A stretch of 64,000 nucleotides of DNA from NCBI GenBank assembly GCA_041161065.1, contig JBEAVE010000006.1:1-64000 (forward strand), given 5' to 3'. This document shows positions 44,056-52,708 of the stretch, piece after piece. Below the pieces are notes generated by a model. The model did no database searches. It worked only from the letters and a program-made list of their open reading frames with translations, and was not told the origin of the DNA. Each line of letters starts with the position of its first letter. The first letter of the stretch is position 1. Source of the DNA: DYRG01 sp041161065 (GTDB lineage Bacteria; Pseudomonadota; Gammaproteobacteria; Beggiatoales; Beggiatoaceae). Both the position numbers and the translations under genes were made by a program.

Positions 44056-46986
44056 CTACTCAGAAAAAAATTGCCGCCACCAATAAACAACTTTCTCTCG
44101 ATGATACTTAAATTCAGAAATACTCACAAAAGCAGGTTGTAATTGTAATGCCAAATGATGTTGTTTCATTCGATACGTTTTGTACGCACCACCTAGTTCC
44201 TCACAACTATTTGGAGGTAATAATTGATATTTATTTAATTCTCTCAATAAATGCAACATACTGGTTTCATTTAAAATCGCTGGAAACGCCGATGCCCAAC
44301 GTAACACATTGTATTGTACGATAAATTCAATATCCGCAATGCCGCCCGCGCCCTGTTTTAAATCAAATTGGGTTTCATGGGTTTTATCCAAATTATCCCG
44401 CATTTTGTGGCGCATTTCTTGAACTTCTTTACGGAGTTTCTCTAAATCAAACGGTTGAGTTAAAATCGCTTTTCTAATCTGATTGAAACGGGCAATACAT
44501 TTCTCATCTCCCGCCACTGCTCGCGCTCGAATTAAGGCTTGATGCTCCCACGTCCACGCTTGATTTGTTTGATAGTCTTGAAATGCCTCCAAACTACTCA
44601 CCAACAAACCCGATTTTCCACCCGGGCGCAAACGCGGATCAACCTCGTATAAAATCCCCGCCGCCGTCGATGTGGTAAATAAGTGCATGATTCTCGTCAC
44701 TAATCTTGAGAAAAAAACGTTATTATCAATTTGACGTTCACCATCGGTCATTTGAAATCCCCCCCGACTATCGTGGAGAAATACCAAATCCAAATCCGAA
44801 CTATGGCTCATTTCTAATCCGCCCGCTTTACCGTATGCAATCACGCAGAAACCCGCTTTCCTCAAACTTTCAGGGTGCTGATCGTGTTCCCGACAATAAG
44901 GCTCGCCATATTTCTCAATTTGTTGTCGCCAAGCAATGTTTAAAGTTTGACGAATCATCGCATCAGCAATGGCGGTTAAATGATCACTGGCTTTCTCTAA
45001 AACCAGTTGCTCATTTAATTCTGCGGCGGCAACTTTCAAAACTTGCGCCCGTTTGAAATGCCGTAAACTATCCATTTGCATTTCTAAATCTTCTTGCGGA
45101 ATATGTGCTAATTGTGCCCGAATAGCATTGTCTATTTCATTAACATTTAATATATCATATAAACGTCGCTGATCTAATAATTCGTCTAATAACAAAGGGT
45201 AACGACTAATTTGATCGGCAATCCACGCACTTTCTGCACACAAATGCACTAATTGAATTAACGCTAACGGGTGTTCAATTAATAACGCCAAATAAACGCT
45301 TCTTTTTGCAACCGCTTCAATAAATTTTAATACCCTTTCTAAAACAACCGTTTGATTGCCACAGTGTAATACTTGAACCAATAATAACGGCATCAATATA
45401 TCTAACCGTTCTTGCCCATGTTTGCTCCGATGACGTAAAGCCGGAGAAACCTTTAATTTGAGCAATTGTTCTAAAATATTTTCCGCGTTTTGAAACTGGC
45501 AATCGTTTAGTATTTGCACTAAAGATAGCTTATCCAGTTCTTCACGATGTTCAATTTGTAGCCAAACGTCTTTCAACACATTAAAATAATGCGCATATTC
45601 TGGATTATTGTTTATTTGTTCAGAAGGCGTTTCTTGATGTCCTGTCATCACTTGTTTGAAATGCTGTTGAACTTTATTTCTATGATTTTGTAAAACCGCA
45701 TAAAATTCTTCCCATGTTTGAAATCCCATACTAAATGCTAAACGTTGCTGAGTTAAAACATCACTGGGCAAGTTTTGGGTTTGTTTATCTTCAATCGCTT
45801 GTAATCGATGTTCTGTGGTTCTGAGAAATCGATAAGCCATTTTAAGTTCTTCAACAACTTCAAAGGGTAATAATTCATATTCTTTTAAGCGTTCTAATAC
45901 TGCTAAAACATAGCGAATTTGTAAAGCAGGTTGTCGTCCACCGCGAATCAATTGAAATGCCTGACAAATGAATTCTATTTCTCGAATTCCCCCTTGCCCT
46001 AATTTAATGTTATGTTCATTACCTTTACGGCGGACTTCTTGATCAATTTGCGATTTCAAATCCCGCAAAGATTCAAATGCGCTAAAATCTAAATAACGTC
46101 GATACACAAAAGGTTTAAGCATTTTAAAGAGTTGTTTCTCAATTTCTTCACCGCCAGAAATCACCCGCGCTTTAATTAACGCATAACGCTCCCATTCCCG
46201 CGCGTGGGTTTGATAATAATCTTCTAACGCATTGAAATTCATCGCTAAAGGACCGCTTTCTCCAAAAGGACGCAACCGCATATCAACCCGAAAAACAAAA
46301 CCATCTGGTGTTACATTGTTTAAAACTTGAATTAAACGTTGCCCCAAACGAATAAAGAATTCTTGATTATCTAAAACCCGAGAACCGCCTTGAGTTTCTC
46401 CCGATGCAGGATAGGTAAAAATTAAATCAATATCAGAGGAAAAATTCAACTCTTCTCCCCCTAATTTACCCATTCCAATAACCACCAAAGATTGCGGTTC
46501 AGCTAATTTATTATGAGGAACACCAAACCGTTTTGACAAATCCCGATACAAACGCTGTGCAGTATAATCGACAAATGTAGTTGCTAAGTTTGATAAATCG
46601 CGTAAATTTTCTTCTAATGTCGACCAACCAGCAATATCTCGCCACGCAATTCTAACCATTTCATAATTACGCCAGTTTCTCAGTTGTTGCATTAAAGTAT
46701 TATCATCACAATCTTCTGGAATTTGTTTTAAGTGTGCAATAAAATTTGCTTGATGATCATAAACGCGCGTCAAATCGCCGTTCTTTAATAAATTTTGAAA
46801 TAATTGGGGAGTTTGAAGTCCTTGTTTTGCAATAAAAGGCGATGCGGCTAAAATTGTTGGCAAACTCGCCGTTATCTTCTCGTCATTTGCAAACGAAAAA
46901 TCAACACGGGACGACAAATCGTGCCAATATGCAACGGCTTCGGGTTTTAATGCGGCGGGGAGATTTTCAAATAAAGGTGCAGACAT
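44056..46986 (-). CDS. glnE: Glutamine synthetase adenylyltransferase/adenylyl-removing enzyme
   Basis: This 976-residue protein switches glutamine synthetase off and on by adding or removing AMP under PII control. It has two nucleotidyltransferase domains. The N-terminal deadenylylase has IGMGKLGGEELNFSSDIDLIF and RPFGESGPLAM. The C-terminal adenylylase has AYGKAGGLEMSHSSDLDLVFLHD and RPGGKSGLLV. Length is typical. AAAGGAA precedes the start. No ilvE or other nitrogen gene adjoins it. Confidence 0.97.
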   Translation of the reverse strand: MSAPLFENLPAALKPEAVAYWHDLSSRVDFSFANDEKITASLPTILAASPFIAKQGLQTPQLFQNLLKNGDLTRVYDHQANFIAHLKQIPEDCDDNTLMQQLRNWRNYEMVRIAWRDIAGWSTLEENLRDLSNLATTFVDYTAQRLYRDLSKRFGVPHNKLAEPQSLVVIGMGKLGGEELNFSSDIDLIFTYPASGETQGGSRVLDNQEFFIRLGQRLIQVLNNVTPDGFVFRVDMRLRPFGESGPLAMNFNALEDYYQTHAREWERYALIKARVISGGEEIEKQLFKMLKPFVYRRYLDFSAFESLRDLKSQIDQEVRRKGNEHNIKLGQGGIREIEFICQAFQLIRGGRQPALQIRYVLAVLERLKEYELLPFEVVEELKMAYRFLRTTEHRLQAIEDKQTQNLPSDVLTQQRLAFSMGFQTWEEFYAVLQNHRNKVQQHFKQVMTGHQETPSEQINNNPEYAHYFNVLKDVWLQIEHREELDKLSLVQILNDCQFQNAENILEQLLKLKVSPALRHRSKHGQERLDILMPLLLVQVLHCGNQTVVLERVLKFIEAVAKRSVYLALLIEHPLALIQLVHLCAESAWIADQISRYPLLLDELLDQRRLYDILNVNEIDNAIRAQLAHIPQEDLEMQMDSLRHFKRAQVLKVAAAELNEQLVLEKASDHLTAIADAMIRQTLNIAWRQQIEKYGEPYCREHDQHPESLRKAGFCVIAYGKAGGLEMSHSSDLDLVFLHDSRGGFQMTDGERQIDNNVFFSRLVTRIMHLFTTSTAAGILYEVDPRLRPGGKSGLLVSSLEAFQDYQTNQAWTWEHQALIRARAVAGDEKCIARFNQIRKAILTQPFDLEKLRKEVQEMRHKMRDNLDKTHETQFDLKQGAGGIADIEFIVQYNVLRWASAFPAILNETSMLHLLRELNKYQLLPPNSCEELGGAYKTYRMKQHHLALQLQPAFVSISEFKYHREKVVYWWRQFFSE

Positions 46987-47087
46987 TCAAATTTCCTTTA
47001 ATAAACAATAAACTAAATTTAGTTGGCATTTCGTTTGCTTTCATAAAAACAGCCATATCAACTATTCCTACCAAGTTTGTATGGTTA

Positions 47088-47130
47088 GGTGCTGTAAAAG
47101 TGATGGGCGCACTTTGCAGCACCGTTTTTT
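47088..47130. terminator. Strong hairpin between the GH19 gene and glnE
   Basis: GGTGCTG...AAAGTG (47088-47102) pairs with CACTTT...CAGCACC (47110-47123). On the plus strand it is followed by seven T residues, but both flanking genes are on the minus strand, so the T-run is on the wrong side for the gene it follows. It may work as a stem-only terminator or stop antisense transcription. Confidence 0.5.
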
Positions 47131-47840
47131 TATTCCCAACCCATTAATTTTGCTCCGATTTCAAAGGCTTGCGAAAACGCTTCCAATCCATGCGAACCAC
47201 CATTCACCAACTTTCTCGCCGTTGCCAAATCACCTTCTTCTAATGCCTCAATTGCTCGACTTTCTTTATCCTTAATGAAATACACCAACAAACGCGCTGC
47301 AATCAACGGATCATTAGCTAATTCAGGGTTGTCGACTAATTGTGTTCCTAACCCTAACTTTCGACTATAAGTGGTGTAATTATCTCTACCTGTTAATTGA
47401 ATAAAACCGCGCCCTTTGAAACGCTCACCATCAGGCGCACCTCTATTGCCCAACGCGCTTCTATTATCATATAAATCAAATGGATGTCCATTCTCAGAAG
47501 TGTTATATTTCGACTTTCCTTCACTAATAGGAAGAAACCCTGCCGTTTCTGCACGAATGGTTGCAAATGCCATCAGTTGTAATCGATCATCTCTCATTTC
47601 AAATTCATCAAATGCTCGCATGATATACGGATAATATTTCTCAATATTTTTCTCAGGCGTGCCGGGGAACATTTCCTTAACAACATCTAAAGGAACATCC
47701 TCAAAATCAATCTCATTAGTTGTTTCCTCTTTTTTAACAGTTTCAACTGGTTTTTCTTGGTCAGTTTTCTTTGCTTCAGGGATTTCTCCAAACATTGCAC
47801 CTAAAACACTGTTCATACCCTCTTCGTTTTTCGTTGCCAT
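47130..47840 (-). CDS. Glycoside hydrolase family 19 (chitinase/lysozyme-like) protein without signal peptide
   Basis: This 236-residue protein has a polar Lys/Glu-rich N-terminus of about 65 residues and a GH19 domain. FATIRAETAGFLPISEG holds the likely catalytic Glu, and FKGRGFIQLTGRDNYTTYSRKLG is the family's substrate-cleft signature. The tail (LATARKLVNGGSHGLEAF) is lysozyme-like. GH19 enzymes cut chitin or peptidoglycan. There is no signal peptide, so it must be released by lysis, by a secretion system, or carried as an effector. An in-frame TTG 12 bases upstream falls on the GGAGG site, so ATG 47840 is used. Confidence 0.85.
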   Translation of the reverse strand: MATKNEEGMNSVLGAMFGEIPEAKKTDQEKPVETVKKEETTNEIDFEDVPLDVVKEMFPGTPEKNIEKYYPYIMRAFDEFEMRDDRLQLMAFATIRAETAGFLPISEGKSKYNTSENGHPFDLYDNRSALGNRGAPDGERFKGRGFIQLTGRDNYTTYSRKLGLGTQLVDNPELANDPLIAARLLVYFIKDKESRAIEALEEGDLATARKLVNGGSHGLEAFSQAFEIGAKLMGWE

Positions 47841-47871
47841 CTTAACCTCCAATGAGTTATAAAAATCGTAT

Positions 47872-49665
47872 TTACTGTCCGCGTAGAAATAATTTATCTA
47901 ACGCATTTAAGTCTAATTGAATCCAAGTCGGTCGTCCATGATTGCATTGATCGCTGCGGGTGGTTTTTTCTATCTCACGCAATAACGCATTCATTTCTGT
48001 TAAATTCAAATGGTGATTTGCTCTAACAGCATGATAACAAGCTAATTTTGCAAAAATTTCATGTATTTTATGCTGAATTTGTTGGCTATTTTCAAATTGA
48101 CCTAAATCCGCTAATAAATCTTTTATTAATTGTTCAAAATGTGCTGTGGCTAATAAAACAGGGACTCGTTGTAACGAAAGCATTTCTTCACCATTTTTTT
48201 TAAGCATAAAACCGAGTTGTTCTATAAAAGTTTGATGGATTTCAAATGTTTCAATATCTTGAGGAGTTGCACTAATATTAATAGGCATTAATAAGGTTTG
48301 CATTTCTAAAGTTTGCATCGCGTAATTTGTTTTAAGTTTCTCATATAAAATACGTTCGTGCGCGGCGTGCATATCAACAATAACCAACCCAGTGGTATTG
48401 TGCGCCAAAATGTAAATTCCTTGCAATTGCAAAATGGCATGACCCAATGGAAAATCGGACTTTTGTGTAAAGGCTTGTTGTTCAACTTGTGGAATTGTAT
48501 AGAGTTTTTCGTATAAAGGTAGTATTTTAGCCACTGATTGGGAATTTTGAGATGAATGGGCTTTTTCAGTCACATAAGTCGATTTATTGGGAGAAATGTT
48601 AGATATTTCAACTTTTGTGGGTAAATTCGGGGTTATATTTTGGGTTTTATTGGGAGAAGTTTTCTGGGCAATGATTTCGCTAACACTATGATAAATAAAT
48701 TCAAAAATCCCGTTGCTTTGTGCAAATCTGACTTCATGTTTTGCGGGGTGAACATTGATATCAACTAAAGAAGAATCCAAATCAAAATACAAAACAAAAG
48801 CGGGATAACGTCCATGATATAGCACATCGCTATAGGCTTGTTTTACCGCATGATTAATGATTTTATCTCGAACAAAACGTCCATTGACAAATAAATATTG
48901 TAAATCGGGCTGTGATCTTGAAAACGTGGGGTGTCCAATCCAGCCTGTTAAGCGCAATTGGGAGGTATTTGTGTCGATTTTAAGGGCATTTTCCGCAAAT
49001 TCCCGTCCAAACAAGATTTGTAATCGTTCTAAGTATTCAGGTTCTTGTTCGGCGGCGCGCAATTGAAAAACGGTTTCTTTCTCGGTTTGTAATGTCCAAC
49101 GGATACCGAATCGACTTAATGCTAAGCGTTTCACAACTTCTTGAATATGTGAGAATTCTGTTTTTGGCGATCGCAAAAATTTTCGCCGCGCGGGGGTATT
49201 AAAAAATAAATCTCTTACTTCAATGGTTGTTCCAATGGGGTGTGCACAAGGTTGCGGAGGGGTTTGTTGAATGCCGTTAATTTGTAATGTCCAGCCGGTT
49301 TCTGATTCAAAGAAATGGGATTTCAATTCTAATCGAGAAACGGCGGCAATACTTGCTAAGGCTTCTCCGCGAAAACCTAAGGTTTGAATATCCATTAAGT
49401 CTTGAATTTCTTGGATTTTACTGGTTGCATGACGTTGTAATGCTAATGCTAATTCATTTCCACGAATCCCGTGACCATTATCTTGCACGCGCAGTAATTG
49501 AATGCCGCCATTTTCAACTGTAATATTGATTTCACTTGCGCCCGCGTCGAGGCTATTTTCAATGAGCTCTTTGACGACAGAAGCGGGGCGTTCAATCACT
49601 TCGCCCGCGGCGATTTGATTCGCAACCAACGGCGGCAATAATCCAATCGATGCAATGGGATTCAT
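47872..49665 (-). CDS. mutL: DNA mismatch repair protein MutL
   Basis: This 597-residue protein has a GHKL ATPase N-terminus: IAAGEVIERPASVVKELIENSLDAGA, VQDNGHGI, RHATSKI, and LGFRGEALASIAAVS. It has a variable linker and a C-terminal dimerisation domain (HAAHERILYEKL, ACYHAVRANHHL). The C-terminal endonuclease motif DQHA(X)2E(X)4E is replaced by DMHAAHERILYE, which keeps the first Glu but not the full motif, so it should act with a separate nuclease such as MutH. The mutL-miaA-hfq order seen in many gammaproteobacteria is broken; a GH19 gene follows. Confidence 0.96.
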   Translation of the reverse strand: MNPIASIGLLPPLVANQIAAGEVIERPASVVKELIENSLDAGASEINITVENGGIQLLRVQDNGHGIRGNELALALQRHATSKIQEIQDLMDIQTLGFRGEALASIAAVSRLELKSHFFESETGWTLQINGIQQTPPQPCAHPIGTTIEVRDLFFNTPARRKFLRSPKTEFSHIQEVVKRLALSRFGIRWTLQTEKETVFQLRAAEQEPEYLERLQILFGREFAENALKIDTNTSQLRLTGWIGHPTFSRSQPDLQYLFVNGRFVRDKIINHAVKQAYSDVLYHGRYPAFVLYFDLDSSLVDINVHPAKHEVRFAQSNGIFEFIYHSVSEIIAQKTSPNKTQNITPNLPTKVEISNISPNKSTYVTEKAHSSQNSQSVAKILPLYEKLYTIPQVEQQAFTQKSDFPLGHAILQLQGIYILAHNTTGLVIVDMHAAHERILYEKLKTNYAMQTLEMQTLLMPINISATPQDIETFEIHQTFIEQLGFMLKKNGEEMLSLQRVPVLLATAHFEQLIKDLLADLGQFENSQQIQHKIHEIFAKLACYHAVRANHHLNLTEMNALLREIEKTTRSDQCNHGRPTWIQLDLNALDKLFLRGQ

Positions 49666-49781
49666 TTCATTTTACCTTAAAAATGCTTAATTCAATTATT
49701 TCACGAATAGGTTTGAAAGTAGGAAGATTTCGTGTGATGCTTTCTTTGTTTTGTTTTAATGGTGTGATTACGGTTGTGCAT

Positions 49782-49810
49782 AAAAAAGGTGCGACGTGGT
49801 GAATCGCACC
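49782..49810 (-). terminator. Rho-independent terminator of panD
   Basis: GGTGCGA (49788-49794) pairs with TCGCACC (49804-49810). On the minus strand the stem is followed by six T residues (A49782-49787 on the plus strand). Confidence 0.85.
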
Positions 49811-49880
49811 GTGCCTATGCTATTCCGCGAGGAGTAATCCCTAAGTTGTTGTGTGCAAAGGTTATTGTTATGGCAAAAAA

Positions 49881-50264
49881 TTAAGCGGCGGCTTGAACTG
49901 GAATAGCATGACGTGCGCCGGTGATGTGGTTGTGTTCGTTGAGGTAAATCAAGGTGGGTTTATGCACCGCGATTTCTTGGGGGGTGAGCGCGACATAAGT
50001 GCAGATAATGATTCGGTCGCCGACGTTGGCTTTGTGGGCGGCTGCGCCGTTGATAGAAATCACCCGCGAGCCTGCTTCGGCGCGAATGGCGTAGGTTGAG
50101 AAGCGTTCGCCGTTGGTGACGTTGTAGATGTGCAGTTGTTCGTAAGTGTGAATGCCGGCGGCATCGAGCAACTGGCTGTCGATCGCGCACGAGCCTTCGT
50201 AATCGAGTTCGGCGTGCGTGACGCAGGCACGGTGCAGTTTAGTTTTTAAGAGTGTGCATTGCAT
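49881..50264 (-). CDS. panD: Aspartate 1-decarboxylase
   Basis: This 127-residue pyruvoyl enzyme makes beta-alanine for pantothenate and CoA. The self-cleavage site is Gly24-Ser25 in LDYEGSCAID. The family segments QLHIYNVTNGERFSTYAI, GAAAHKANVGDRIIICTY and NEHNHI follow. AAGGAG eight bases ahead fixes ATG 50264 rather than the longer in-frame extension. panB and panC are not adjacent. A clean terminator follows it. Confidence 0.97.
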   Translation of the reverse strand: MQCTLLKTKLHRACVTHAELDYEGSCAIDSQLLDAAGIHTYEQLHIYNVTNGERFSTYAIRAEAGSRVISINGAAAHKANVGDRIIICTYVALTPQEIAVHKPTLIYLNEHNHITGARHAIPVQAAA

Positions 50265-50378
50265 AACAAAACTCCTTGCGTTTTTGAGGTGAGAACGATA
50301 AGCCAAAATTATGCGGGATTCAATGCAATGCTGCAATGCGCAAAACACAGATCACGCCAAATCCCCTTCCATCTGAAG

Positions 50379-50413
50379 TTGTCACATTACTGTCATGATG
50401 GGCGCGCTATACT
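50379..50413 (+). promoter_or_regulatory. Pho box and -10 element of the pst operon
   Basis: TTGTCACATTACTGTCAT (50379-50396) matches the PhoB consensus of two CTGTCAT-type repeats at 15 of 18 positions by eye. TATACT (50408-50413) lies 11 bases downstream, the normal spacing for a PhoB-activated promoter without a -35 box. Transcription would start at or within a base or two of the pstC ATG at 50420. Confidence 0.75.
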
Positions 50414-50419
50414 AAAAAA

Positions 50420-52699
50420 ATGAATGCCGATACGCAACTAAATACTCCCCGAATCGTTCCAGCCCTCGATGCCCCCGAAAGCATCAAGCGTCGCAATTGG
50501 CGAATGTTCAAAGATCGCCTCGCTACTTTTAGCATGACGTTGGGTGGCATTAGCGTTATTATCGCTATTGTGTTGATTTTTTTCTACCTTTTATATGTGG
50601 TGTTTCCACTCTTGATACCCGCCCGTGCGGAATCCGCCGCGCAATACCCGCTTCCAGCCCCCAATGCGGGAAAATCGTTGTTTTTAGATGTCGACGAAAA
50701 AGCCAGCATGGGCGTGCGTTTCACCGATTTGGGTCACGCTGTTTTTTTTGACGCCCACAGCGGCGCGCCCGTTGCCGACGAAACCCTCAAACTGCCCGCC
50801 GACGCACAAATTACCAGTTACAACGCCAATGAAGAAAATGGTTTAATGCTCTATGGTTTAAATGACGGTCGCGCGGTTTTAATTCAACGCCATTTTAGAG
50901 AATCTTTTGAGCAACAACGTCGCGTGTTGAAACCCGAAATTACTTATCCATTGGGTGAGAATCCTATCGTTTTAGATGAGAAAAAACAACCGCTTGTCGC
51001 GTTAAGTTTGCAACGGGATAGCAAATCCACAACGTTAGTTGCTCTTTCTCAAGATCAACGGGTAATTATCGCTCATTATCAAGAGAAAGAATCCTTTTTA
51101 GATGATGAGAAAACCCTTGAAAAAATAACCTCCGAAATTCATTTGTCTGAAGGCACTGAAATTCAACTAATGGTGTTAGATAAAAATCAAGAAAATCTTT
51201 ATCTCACCAACAAACAAGGACAACTCCTCCAATTTAATGTTAAAAACAAAGAAAAGCCTTTGTTGATTCAAAGCATTTCGGCATTTGATAAAGGACAAAT
51301 TACCACCTTAAAAATCTTAACCGGCGGGATTTCTTTATTGGTAGGAAATAATGAAGGAAAAATTAGTCAATGGTTTCCTGTTCGCAATGAGAAAAACGAA
51401 AGTCTTTTAACGCATATTCGTGATTTCTCCAGCCAACAATCTGCAATTACTCAAATAAGCACTGAACAACGTCGAAAAGGATTTGTCGCCGCCGATGTAG
51501 AAGGCAAAATAGGGATTTATCACAGCACTGCCCATCGTACTTTATTAGTTAAGAAAATTAGTGAAGCACCACTCAAACAATTAGTGATTTCTCCGCGCGC
51601 AGATAACCTATTAGCAGAAGATGTGGAAGGTAAAGTATTTCTTTGGAAAATTCATAATGAACACCCCGAAGTTTCTTGGACGGCTTTATGGGGAAAAGTA
51701 TGGTATGAAAGTTACCCCAAACCGGATTACATTTGGCAATCTTCTTCTGCTTCAAATGATTTCGAACCTAAATTCAGTTTAACCCCTTTAACATTTGGAA
51801 CAATCAAGGGTGCATTATACGCAATGTTTATTGCTGTTCCTTTAGCAGTTTTTGGAGGAATTTACGCGGCGTATTTTATGTCGCCCCAAATGAGAGGAAT
51901 TGTAAAGCCAGCTGTTGAAGTGATGCAAGCTATTCCGACGGTTGTTTTGGGATTTCTAGCGGGTTTGTGGTTAGCCCCTGTTTTAGAGAAAAATCTTCCC
52001 GGAACATTCGCTATGTTATTGATTATTCCACTGGGAGTGCTGTTCTTTGCATGGATTTGGCATATCACTCCCAAACGTTACACACATTGGTTGCCCGATG
52101 GTTGGCACGCGGCGTTATTAATTCCAATTATTTTAGGTTTGTTGTGGGTTTCTTTTGCACTGAGCCTTCCATTAGAAAATATGTTATTTGATGGCGATAT
52201 TCGGTTATGGTTAAATGCAATGGGAATTACCTTTGATCAACGTAATGCATTAGTAGTTGGATTTGCAATGGGTGTGGCGATTATTCCTCCGATTTTTTCT
52301 ATTACAGAAGATGCTGTTTTTAGTGTGCCCAAACATTTGACGACAGGTTCTTTAGCATTGGGAGCAACTACTTGGCAAACCATGACCCGCGTAGTGATTT
52401 TAACGGCTTCACCAGGAATCTTTTCTGCCATTATGATTGGAATGGGTAGAGCGGTTGGAGAAACGATGATTGTTTTAATGGCGACTGGAAATACGCCTGT
52501 TATGGATTTCAACATATTTCAAGGCATGAGAACATTATCGGCGAATATTGCAGTGGAAATGCCCGAATCAGAATATAATAGCACCCATTATCGAGTGTTA
52601 TTTCTAGCGGCGTTGGTGTTGTTCACTTTTACCTTTTTAGTTAATACGGCGGCGGAAGTTGTGCGTCATCGGTTGCGCAAACGTTACGGTTCTTTGTGA
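50420..52699 (+). CDS. pstC: Phosphate ABC transporter permease PstC, long form
   Basis: This 759-residue inner-membrane protein has TM1 (ISVIIAIVLIFFYLLYVVFPLL), then about 350 residues of periplasmic repeats resembling a beta-propeller (repeats such as LMVLDKNQENLYLTNKQGQLLQF and LLAEDVEGKVFLWKIH). The permease core follows (TIKGALYAMFIAVPLAVFGGIYAAYFMS, with the EAA-type loop HLTTGSLALGATTWQTMTRVVILTASPGI). Long PstC forms are known in gammaproteobacteria. The start codon has no ribosome binding site and almost no leader. It begins the pstC-pstA-pstB-phoU unit; pstS and phoBR are not in the window. Confidence 0.93.
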   Translation: MNADTQLNTPRIVPALDAPESIKRRNWRMFKDRLATFSMTLGGISVIIAIVLIFFYLLYVVFPLLIPARAESAAQYPLPAPNAGKSLFLDVDEKASMGVRFTDLGHAVFFDAHSGAPVADETLKLPADAQITSYNANEENGLMLYGLNDGRAVLIQRHFRESFEQQRRVLKPEITYPLGENPIVLDEKKQPLVALSLQRDSKSTTLVALSQDQRVIIAHYQEKESFLDDEKTLEKITSEIHLSEGTEIQLMVLDKNQENLYLTNKQGQLLQFNVKNKEKPLLIQSISAFDKGQITTLKILTGGISLLVGNNEGKISQWFPVRNEKNESLLTHIRDFSSQQSAITQISTEQRRKGFVAADVEGKIGIYHSTAHRTLLVKKISEAPLKQLVISPRADNLLAEDVEGKVFLWKIHNEHPEVSWTALWGKVWYESYPKPDYIWQSSSASNDFEPKFSLTPLTFGTIKGALYAMFIAVPLAVFGGIYAAYFMSPQMRGIVKPAVEVMQAIPTVVLGFLAGLWLAPVLEKNLPGTFAMLLIIPLGVLFFAWIWHITPKRYTHWLPDGWHAALLIPIILGLLWVSFALSLPLENMLFDGDIRLWLNAMGITFDQRNALVVGFAMGVAIIPPIFSITEDAVFSVPKHLTTGSLALGATTWQTMTRVVILTASPGIFSAIMIGMGRAVGETMIVLMATGNTPVMDFNIFQGMRTLSANIAVEMPESEYNSTHYRVLFLAALVLFTFTFLVNTAAEVVRHRLRKRYGSL

Positions 52700-52708
52700 G
52701 GAAATGCG

